This document shows, piece by piece, positions 1 to 5,913 of a stretch of 8,752 bases of DNA (position 1 is the first letter of the stretch; every line of letters begins with the position of its first letter). The notes under the pieces were generated by a model. That model was not told where the DNA came from, searched no databases, and was given only the letters and a program-made list of their open reading frames with translations. Origin of the DNA: Schlegelella_A sp031360885. Its GTDB lineage: Bacteria; Pseudomonadota; Gammaproteobacteria; Burkholderiales; Burkholderiaceae_C. Where the stretch lies: assembly GCA_031360885.1 (NCBI GenBank), contig JANMCC010000144.1, forward strand, positions 1-8,752. The letters are read 5' to 3'. Both the position numbers and the translations under genes were made by a program.

Positions 1-162
1 GTGGCTTGTAACAGTGAAATGGGAGTGGAAGAACGTGCGAGACGGGGTGCGATGCAAGGCGCGAAGCACAGCGATGCCCATAGGCATCGCGAGCATTCGC
101 AACGCCGCAGCGTGCCCCGTATCGTACGGACGGCCACTTCCGATTTCACTGTTATAGGCCAC
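1..162. repeat. 162-bp imperfect palindrome (dispersed repeat or MITE-like element)
   Basis: The first 162 bases fold on themselves almost completely. The outer arms (1-28 and 134-162) pair through GTGGC, a TAACAGTGAAAT block and a GTGG block, with one mismatch and one bulge. The middle arms (about 33-68 and 92-130) pair through ACGGGG/CCCCGT, TGC/GCA and GCGAA/TTCGC. The centre (71-90) is a perfect 8-bp stem, GCGATGCC/GGCATCGC, closed by CATA. There is no credible reading frame. Such a long, layered hairpin is typical of non-autonomous palindromic repeats that occur in many copies in proteobacterial genomes, but copy number cannot be seen here. As RNA it would be a strong hairpin 50 bases before the hydratase gene and could act as a terminator, processing site or mRNA stabiliser. 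The left border coincides with the window edge, so a target duplication cannot be tested. Confidence 0.8.
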
Positions 163-211
163 TAGTTGCAGGCAGGGCCGCTAAGCTCTCTTCCTGGCCC
201 CGAGGAACCGT

Positions 212-1000
212 ATGTCGTCGAACGTGCTGCGCATCGAACGCTCCGGGCCGGTCGGCCGCGTCTGGCTCGACCGGCCGGACGTCCGCAACGCCCTCAACGG
301 CGCCCTGATCCGGGAACTGGCGGCCACGTTCACGGCGTTCGCCGCCGACGGCGGGGTGCGGGCGATCGTCCTCGGCGGCAGCGGCAAGGCGTTCTGCGCC
401 GGCGCCGACCTGGCGTTCATGCGCGAGGTCGGCGGCTACACCTGGGAGCAGAACCGGGCCGACGCCGAGGCCCTCGCCGAGATGCTGTGGGCCTTGTACA
501 GCTGCCCGGTGCCGGTGGTCGCGCGCATCCACGGCGACTGCTATGCCGGCGGGCTGGGCATCGCCTCGGTCTGCGACATCCGGGTCGTCGCCGAGGGCGT
601 GACCTTCTCGCTCAGCGAAGCCCGGCTCGGCCTGTTGCCGGCAACGATCAGCCCCTACGTCGTTCGCGCCATGGGCGAGCAGGCGGCGCGGCGCTACTTC
701 ATCACCGCCGAGCGCTTCGGCGCTGTCGAGGCCAGGGCAATGGGCTTCGCGCACGAGGTCTGCGCCGCCGAGGCGCTCGATGCCAAGGTCGAGGAGCTGG
801 TCGCGGCGCTGGTCGCCAACGGGCCGATGGCCACGCGCGCCTGCAAGAAGCTGGTGCAGGACGTCGCCGGCCGCGAGATCACGCCCGAGCTGCGCGCCGA
901 GACCGCACGCCGCATCGCCGACATCCGCGCCAGCGCCGAGGGCAAGGAAGGCGTTTCGAGCTTCCTGGAAAAGCGCAAGCCTTCGTGGCTGCTGCCGTGA
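212..1000 (+). CDS. liuC: LiuC-type enoyl-CoA hydratase (probable 3-methylglutaconyl-CoA hydratase)
   Basis: A 262-residue crotonase-family protein of normal length. It probably hydrates 3-methylglutaconyl-CoA to HMG-CoA in cytosolic leucine/isovalerate breakdown. The first oxyanion-hole segment is FCAGADLAFM (residues 61-70) and the second is YAGGLGIASVCD (111-122). SEARLG (135-140) carries Glu136, which matches the second catalytic Glu of rat crotonase (Glu164). The position of the first Glu (Glu144) is Gly116. The stretch 144-169, with ISPYVV, GEQAARRY and TAERF, is what I recall of LiuC proteins, and it favours LiuC over general fatty-acid hydratases. The start is set by a GAGGA ribosome site at 202-206, five bases before the ATG. 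The stop overlaps the next gene, and the HMG-CoA lyase gene follows one gene later, which supports the assignment. The general enoyl-CoA hydratase family is certain; the exact substrate is inferred. Confidence 0.88.
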   Translation: MSSNVLRIERSGPVGRVWLDRPDVRNALNGALIRELAATFTAFAADGGVRAIVLGGSGKAFCAGADLAFMREVGGYTWEQNRADAEALAEMLWALYSCPVPVVARIHGDCYAGGLGIASVCDIRVVAEGVTFSLSEARLGLLPATISPYVVRAMGEQAARRYFITAERFGAVEARAMGFAHEVCAAEALDAKVEELVAALVANGPMATRACKKLVQDVAGREITPELRAETARRIADIRASAEGKEGVSSFLEKRKPSWLLP

Positions 1001-1632
1001 ACCTCGACCTCACCCAGCTCGTCGCCATCGCCGCCGCGCTCGGCTGGGCCAGCGGCCTGCGCCTCTACGCGGTGGTGTTTCTCACCGGCGCGGCCGGCTG
1101 GCTGGGCTGGGTCGATCTGCCGAGCGGGCTGCGCATCCTGCAAAGCCCGTGGCTGCTCGGCGCCAGCGGCGTGATGCTGTTCGTCGAGTTCTTCGTCGAC
1201 AAGATTCCCGGTCTCGACTCGGTCTGGGACGCGTTGCACACCGTGATTCGCATTCCGGCCGGCGCGGCGCTCGCCGCGGCGGTGTTCGGCGTCGACCAGC
1301 TCTCCTGGACCACCGGCGCGGCGCTGCTCGGCGGCGGCCTCGCCGCCACCAGCCACCTGGCGAAGGCGACGACGCGCGCCGCCGCCAACACCTCGCCCGA
1401 GCCGTTCTCCAACATCGCCCTGTCGCTGCTCGGCGACGGCCTCGTGCCATTCGTGCTCTGGCTCTCGTGGGCGCATCCGGTCGCGCTCTTCGTCACGCTC
1501 GGCGCCGCCCTGGTCGCGACGGTCGCGCTGGTCTGGATCCTGGGGCGGTTCCTGCGCCGCGCCGCGAGCGCGGTGAGCCTGCGCTATCGTCGGCCGATGC
1601 CTCCCGCAGCGCACAGCGAGGTGAGCCGATGA
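997..1632 (+). CDS. DUF4126 family integral membrane protein
   Basis: A 211-residue hydrophobic protein matching the DUF4126 family, whose function is unknown. Family-like stretches are GLRLYAVVFLTG (20-31), EFFVDKIPGLDSVWDALHT (64-82), IRIPAGA (84-90) and KATTRAAANTSPEPFSN (123-139). Likely membrane segments lie at about 8-36, 50-66, 86-118 (possibly two) and 145-184. The tail from 184 on is Arg-rich and probably cytoplasmic. The chosen start is GTG at 997, which overlaps the hydratase stop as GTGA. An in-frame GTG at 985 is possible. Neither has a clear ribosome site, so translation is probably coupled to the gene before. The end overlaps the HMG-CoA lyase start as ATGA. The upstream open frame back to 166 is a shadow of the hydratase gene. 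Its position inside a leucine-catabolism cluster suggests co-expression, but not a known step. Confidence 0.88.
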   Translation: MNLDLTQLVAIAAALGWASGLRLYAVVFLTGAAGWLGWVDLPSGLRILQSPWLLGASGVMLFVEFFVDKIPGLDSVWDALHTVIRIPAGAALAAAVFGVDQLSWTTGAALLGGGLAATSHLAKATTRAAANTSPEPFSNIALSLLGDGLVPFVLWLSWAHPVALFVTLGAALVATVALVWILGRFLRRAASAVSLRYRRPMPPAAHSEVSR

Positions 1633-2576
1633 GCCGCGCACTGCCGAACAAGGTGACCCTGGTCGACGTCGGTCCGCGCGACGGCCTGCAGAACGAGAAG
1701 CAGACGGTCGACTCAGGCGTCAAGGTCGAGCTGGTGCATCGCCTGCAGGCCGCCGGCCTGAAGGAGATCGAGGTCACCAGCTTCGTCAGCCCGAAGTGGG
1801 TGCCGCAGATGGGCGACAACGCCGCGGTCATGGCGGGCATCGTGCGCCAGCCCGGGGTTCGCTACTCGGTGCTGGTGCCGAACATGAAGGGGCTCGATGC
1901 CGCGCTCTCGGCGCCGCGGGCGCAGTGGCCCGACGAGGTCGTCGTCTTCGCCGCGGCGAGCGAGGCCTTCAGCCGGCGCAACATCAACTGCTCGATCGCC
2001 GAGAGCGTCGAGCGGTTCCGGCCGGTGGTCGATGCGGCGAAGACCCGGGGCATCAAGGTCCGCGCCGCGATCTCGGTCGCGCTCGGCTGCCCGTACCAGG
2101 GCGAGGTCACGGCCGACGAGGTCGAGCACGTCGTCAGGCTGATGAAGGCGCTCGGCGTCGACCACTGCGGCATCGCCGACACCATCGGCGTCGGCACGCC
2201 GAAGAAGGTGCAGGCGGCGATGGAGCGGGCGCTGCGCCACTTCGCCATCGAGGACGTGAGCGGCCATTTTCACGACACCTACGCGCAGGGCGTGGGCAAC
2301 GTCTACGCCGCCCTCGAGGTCGGCATCGCCACCTTCGATGCGAGCATCGCCGGCCTCGGCGGCTGCCCCTACGCAAAAGGCGCGACCGGCAACGTCGCCA
2401 CCGAAGACGTGCTGTTCATGCTGCAGGGGCTGGGCATCGAGACCGGGATATCGCTCGATGGCCTGGTCGACGCCGCGGCCTTCATCTCCGGCGTGCTCGG
2501 CAGGAAGCCGGTGTCGCGTTCGGCGAACGCGCTGCTTGCCAAGCGCGCGGCGGCCGCGGAGAAGGCCGCGCCCTAA
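1629..2576 (+). CDS. liuE: Hydroxymethylglutaryl-CoA lyase
   Basis: A 315-residue protein of the expected length for bacterial HMG-CoA lyase (also called MvaB). It cleaves HMG-CoA to acetyl-CoA and acetoacetate, the last step of leucine breakdown. The DRE-TIM barrel active site is complete: VGPRDGLQNE (14-23) supplies Arg17 and Asp18, IEVTSF (47-52) supplies Glu48, GHFHDT (212-217) supplies metal ligands His213 and His215, GLGGCPYAKGATGN (242-255) supplies the catalytic-loop Cys246 and Asn255. SVALGCPYQGEV (149-160) is a further family signature. The start is ATG at 1629, with a GAGGTGA ribosome site at 1618-1624 and a 4-base overlap with the DUF4126 stop. The frame is open far upstream of 1629, but that part is out-of-frame shadow of its neighbours. 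Its TAA stop overlaps the TAG of the convergent regulator gene. An active enzyme is expected. Confidence 0.97.
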   Translation: MSRALPNKVTLVDVGPRDGLQNEKQTVDSGVKVELVHRLQAAGLKEIEVTSFVSPKWVPQMGDNAAVMAGIVRQPGVRYSVLVPNMKGLDAALSAPRAQWPDEVVVFAAASEAFSRRNINCSIAESVERFRPVVDAAKTRGIKVRAAISVALGCPYQGEVTADEVEHVVRLMKALGVDHCGIADTIGVGTPKKVQAAMERALRHFAIEDVSGHFHDTYAQGVGNVYAALEVGIATFDASIAGLGGCPYAKGATGNVATEDVLFMLQGLGIETGISLDGLVDAAAFISGVLGRKPVSRSANALLAKRAAAAEKAAP

Positions 2577-5500
2577 GCCTGGCGCGACCAGGTGAGCAGC
2601 TCGCGGTGCACCGGGTTGCGCTGCAGGAAGCTGTCGCGGAACTCGATCGGCACGCCCTGTTGCGCGCGCAGCGTCAGCCAGGCGGCGCCGCGCTGCGCCT
2701 CGGCCGCGGCGTCGGCCGGGCGGCCGGCGGCGCCGAGCGCCTTGGCCATCCAGAACGCGGCGAGCGGCGTCGCGATGCCGACGTCGCCGGCCTGCGCCGC
2801 TTGCCCGGCGGCCGCGACGCTGGCCGCGGCGGCGTCCAGATCGCCGGCGCACGCCGCCAGCCAGGCGTGCAGGGCGTGGAGCGGCACCAGCAGCTCGCGC
2901 AAGCCCTCGGGTTCGCAGCGCGCGATCAGCCCCGCGCATTGCGCCGCCGTCGGCTCCGGTCGCTCGGCCTTGCCGGCCGCGAGCATCAGCTCGCAACCGA
3001 GCAGGAGGTTCTCCGAGGCGAGGGTGCGGGCCAGCGCCTCGCCCGTCTCGATCCGGCTGCCGACGGCGAGGCCGTAGGCCCAGCGCATGGCGAGGGTTCG
3101 CTCGCGCATGCGAGCCGTGCTCGCGGCAGCGGCGAACGCCTCGATGTGCCGGTGCGCCAGCTCGGGCCGACCGAGATCGAGGTAGATGGCGGCGAGCGTC
3201 TCGGCGACTCGCTGGTTGGAGTCGCCCTGCGCCGCCATCCGCTCCCGCGTTTCCTCGACGACGCGCAGCGCCCGGTCCCAGCGCCCGCAGCGGCGCTGCA
3301 CGTCGGCGATCAGATGGATGGTGCTGGCGAGATTGATCGCCATCATGTCGGTGGCGAGCAGCGCGTCGAAGGCCCGGTCCGCGGCCAGGCCAGCGGCGTC
3401 GAATTCGCCGAGGTAGGCCAGGGTCACGGCCTGGCGCGAGCTGACGAGCGCGCGCACCGCCGACTGGCCGGAGCCGAGCGACTCGAGCCCGGCCCGCTGC
3501 CGCGCCAGCGCCAGGCGAGCCTGGCCGGTCCACAGCAGGATCAGGTGCGTGTCGAGCTCGATGCCGCGTGCGCGCGTGTCGCGGCCGACGCCGCGATGCA
3601 GCGCCACCGCGGCCGCGAAGTGCTGCGCCGCCTCGTACAGGCGGCCGGCGTAGGCGGCGTCGACCCCCTTGGCGTAGCGGCATTCGCCCTCGATCACCCG
3701 GTCCTCGCCGGCGATGGCGAGCGCCAGAGCCGCGTCGACGAGCTCGACGAAGTCTTCGCGGTTGCCGCTCTCGTGCCGGCCGACGAGGCGAAAGAAGGCG
3801 ACCCGGGCGCGCTGCGAGGCGGTGTGCGCCAGCGGCGCGATGCGCGCGACGATGTCGTGGAAGGCCGCCAGCGGGCCGAGCTCGCTGGTCGCCTCCGCGC
3901 TGTCGAACAGGAGGTCGAACGCCGCATCCGGGCGGCCGCGCGCCAGCTCGATCGCCGCCGCCCGGTCGTAGGCCTCGCGCATCTCGCGGCCGCGGCCGAG
4001 GTGCGCGGCGAGGCGCGCCGCCGCGGCCAGGTGCGGCACCGCCGCAGCGTCGTCGCCGGCGCTGAGCAGGTGGTGGGCGAGCCGCGCCGGGCCGGCGCCG
4101 CGCCCGGCCAGGTGCGCCGCGACCCGGGCGTGCAGCACCCGGGCGATCGGCTGCGGCAGCAGGCGATGCGCTGCCTCGCCGATCAGGTCGTGCATGAAGC
4201 CGCGGGCGTCGAGCAGGCCCTGGCGCTCGAGCGCGTGCCAGGAGTCGGCGAGCTCGAGGACGTCGCGCCGGCTCACGGCCGCCGCCAGCTCGGGTTCGAA
4301 GTCGTTGCCCGCGACGGCGGCGATGCGGACGACGAGCAGCCCTTCGGCGGACAGCGCGAGCAGGCGCTTTTCGAGCAGCTCGGTGACGCGCGCCGGCGCC
4401 TCGAGACGGTCGGCGCGCAGCTGGCCGTGCTTTTCGAGGGCATGGCGAATCGTCTCGAGCAGGTGCAGCGGATTGCCGCCGATCCGCCGCACCAGCGCCG
4501 CCGCGACCGCTTCGCCGTCGACGCCGGGCAGGCCGAGCGATTCGACGAAGGGCTGCACCGCCTGCGCGGCGAGCGGCTGCAGGGCCAGGCGGGCCGCGTC
4601 GCTGCGTGCGCACAGGGCCTCGATCCGCGCCGTGGCGATGTCGCCCTCCGGACGAGACGCGAAGCCGATGCGGAGCTCGGCCAGTGCCGGCGAGGCGAGC
4701 AGCTCCTGCCAGGCGTCGGCGCTGGCATCGTCGGCGAACTGCAGGTCGTCGAGCACCAGGCCGTGCAGGCCCTGGGCGCGAGCCGCGCGCAGCAGTTCGA
4801 GGACGATCGGCGCGACCGATTGCGCGGTCGGCGGCTGGCCAGCGTCCGGCCCCGCGGTGCGGGTCATGAAGCGTGCGAACGCCGGCGCCGCGCCGAGGCC
4901 CGGCCAGCGTTCGCCGAGGCGATGGACCAGCCGCACCAGCGTGGCCAGCGGCACCTTGTCGTCGCCCGGGCGGGCACGCAGGATCAGCACGCCGTCGCCC
5001 GCTTCCGCAAAGGCGTCGAGCAGGCGGCTCTTGCCCGAACCGGCCTGCCCGGTGAGCACGAACAGGCGCTGCGCCGCCCAGGCCCGCGCCAGCTCGGCGA
5101 GCTCGGCGTCGCGGCCGATCAGCAGCGGCGGTCGCAGGGCGGAAGCGGGCAGCGGCTGGCCGGCGATCCAGGTGTGCGGGCGGGCCTGCTCGACCGTCTG
5201 CAGCAAGGCCAGCGTTTCGGCAGAGGGCCGCGTGCCGATCTCGTCCTTGAGGACGCGCTCGCAGCGGTCGAAGGCGAGCAGCGCGGCCGATCGATCGCCG
5301 CGCAGGTAGTGCAGGCGCATGAGGTGGCGATGCGCGGCTTCGCTCAGCGGATCGAGCTGCAGCAGCGCTTCGGCCACCGGCAGGGCGGCCGCCAGCTCGC
5401 CGCCGCTCTCGAGCGAGCGCAGCTCGCCCTCGAGCGCCGTGCGGGCGGCGCCGGTGCGCCGTCCGCGTTGCCCGCGCAGCCATTCGTCGAGGGCGGGTGC

Positions 5501-5815
5501 ATCGGGAAAACGAAGATCGCCGAGCACGCCGTCCGAATCGACGAGGTCGTGACCGACGCCTTCGGCCAGGCGCAGCGCGTCGCCGCCGCAGACCAGTTCG
5601 CCGCAGACCTTCTTCAGGTGGAACAGGCGCTGGCGCAGCGTGTTGCGTCGCGCCTCGGGCTCGCTGTCGGGCCAGAGCAGCTCGGCCAGCCGGGCCCGCG
5701 GCGTCGGGCCCTCGAGCGCCAGCCAGGCCAGCAGCGCGGCGTCGCGCGGGGCGAGCGGGCTGCTCGAACCATCGGCGAGGGTGGCCGACGCGAGGTCGAC
5801 CAGGTGAAGGCGCAT
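2573..5815 (-). CDS. SARP/HilA-like transcriptional activator with BTAD and STAND ATPase domains
   Basis: A 1080-residue regulator. Residues 20-72 form a SARP-type winged helix, with PRDAALLAWLALEG, AELLWPDSEPEARRNTLRQ and LFHLKK. Residues about 97-215 are a helical bacterial transcriptional activation domain ending in DEIGTRPSAETLALLQ. A STAND/AAA ATPase follows: Walker A GQAGSGKS (256-263), Walker B LVLDDLQFAD (353-362), GFASRPEG (384-391) and the GGNPLHLLE motif (446-454). The remaining part, to 1080, is Ala/Leu-rich helical repeat of TPR type, ending in FRDSFLQRNPVHREL. There is no C-terminal LuxR helix-turn-helix, so it is not a MalT/LAL regulator. It probably senses a ligand or partner through the repeats, uses ATP binding as a switch, and binds direct repeats in DNA. 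ATG 5815 is the only sensible start: no GTG or TTG lies just upstream in frame, although a good ribosome site is missing. Target genes are unknown; the upstream lipoprotein gene is the obvious candidate. Confidence 0.9.
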   Translation of the reverse strand: MRLHLVDLASATLADGSSSPLAPRDAALLAWLALEGPTPRARLAELLWPDSEPEARRNTLRQRLFHLKKVCGELVCGGDALRLAEGVGHDLVDSDGVLGDLRFPDAPALDEWLRGQRGRRTGAARTALEGELRSLESGGELAAALPVAEALLQLDPLSEAAHRHLMRLHYLRGDRSAALLAFDRCERVLKDEIGTRPSAETLALLQTVEQARPHTWIAGQPLPASALRPPLLIGRDAELAELARAWAAQRLFVLTGQAGSGKSRLLDAFAEAGDGVLILRARPGDDKVPLATLVRLVHRLGERWPGLGAAPAFARFMTRTAGPDAGQPPTAQSVAPIVLELLRAARAQGLHGLVLDDLQFADDASADAWQELLASPALAELRIGFASRPEGDIATARIEALCARSDAARLALQPLAAQAVQPFVESLGLPGVDGEAVAAALVRRIGGNPLHLLETIRHALEKHGQLRADRLEAPARVTELLEKRLLALSAEGLLVVRIAAVAGNDFEPELAAAVSRRDVLELADSWHALERQGLLDARGFMHDLIGEAAHRLLPQPIARVLHARVAAHLAGRGAGPARLAHHLLSAGDDAAAVPHLAAAARLAAHLGRGREMREAYDRAAAIELARGRPDAAFDLLFDSAEATSELGPLAAFHDIVARIAPLAHTASQRARVAFFRLVGRHESGNREDFVELVDAALALAIAGEDRVIEGECRYAKGVDAAYAGRLYEAAQHFAAAVALHRGVGRDTRARGIELDTHLILLWTGQARLALARQRAGLESLGSGQSAVRALVSSRQAVTLAYLGEFDAAGLAADRAFDALLATDMMAINLASTIHLIADVQRRCGRWDRALRVVEETRERMAAQGDSNQRVAETLAAIYLDLGRPELAHRHIEAFAAAASTARMRERTLAMRWAYGLAVGSRIETGEALARTLASENLLLGCELMLAAGKAERPEPTAAQCAGLIARCEPEGLRELLVPLHALHAWLAACAGDLDAAAASVAAAGQAAQAGDVGIATPLAAFWMAKALGAAGRPADAAAEAQRGAAWLTLRAQQGVPIEFRDSFLQRNPVHRELLTWSRQA

Positions 5816-5819
5816 GGCG

Positions 5820-5838
5820 GCCGGCGAGGCCCGCCGGC
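5820..5838 (-). promoter_or_regulatory. GC hairpin just upstream of the regulator start codon
   Basis: Read on the - strand, GCCGGCG and CGCCGGC form a perfect 7-bp stem with a 5-base loop (GGCCT). The hairpin ends four bases before the ATG at 5815 and occupies the place of the ribosome site, where no purine-rich Shine-Dalgarno sequence is visible. A CAGGAG lies further up (about 5857-5862), too far for normal use. The hairpin could limit translation of the regulator or weakly terminate lipoprotein mRNA, but it lacks a T-tract. In DNA this GC-rich such stems arise by chance, so the call is tentative. The rest of the 98-bp gap (5816-5913) shows no promoter I can support. Confidence 0.25.
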
Positions 5839-5913
5839 GGGGTTTCCGGCGAGCGGCTCCTGAGGGTGGTTGCGATGGTAGCGACGAAAGCGCCGACGAG
5901 GGCCGGGTTCGCC

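Noticed and set aside
166..996. N-terminal extension of the DUF4126 frame
   Set aside because: Overlaps the hydratase gene completely and encodes Arg-rich shadow sequence; family similarity starts only after 997.
780..1628. N-terminal extension of the HMG-CoA lyase frame
   Set aside because: Shadow of the hydratase and DUF4126 genes; the ATG at 1629 has a good ribosome site and gives the normal family length.
2573..3100. A LuxR-type C-terminal DNA-binding domain, which would make the regulator a MalT/LAL protein
   Set aside because: The C-terminal residues are helical repeat sequence ending in a non-HTH tail; no LuxR signature is present.
1796..5863. A 1355-codon open frame on the + strand, antisense to the regulator
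   Set aside because: Arg/Gly/Ala-rich with no motifs, and it overlaps an HMG-CoA lyase and a regulator that both have complete functional motifs.
5881..5899. Two similar heptamers (GCGACGA, CCGACGA on the + strand) upstream of the regulator as a second SARP site
   Set aside because: Their period is 12 bp rather than 11, they differ from the repeats upstream of the lipoprotein gene, and no -10 follows at the right distance.
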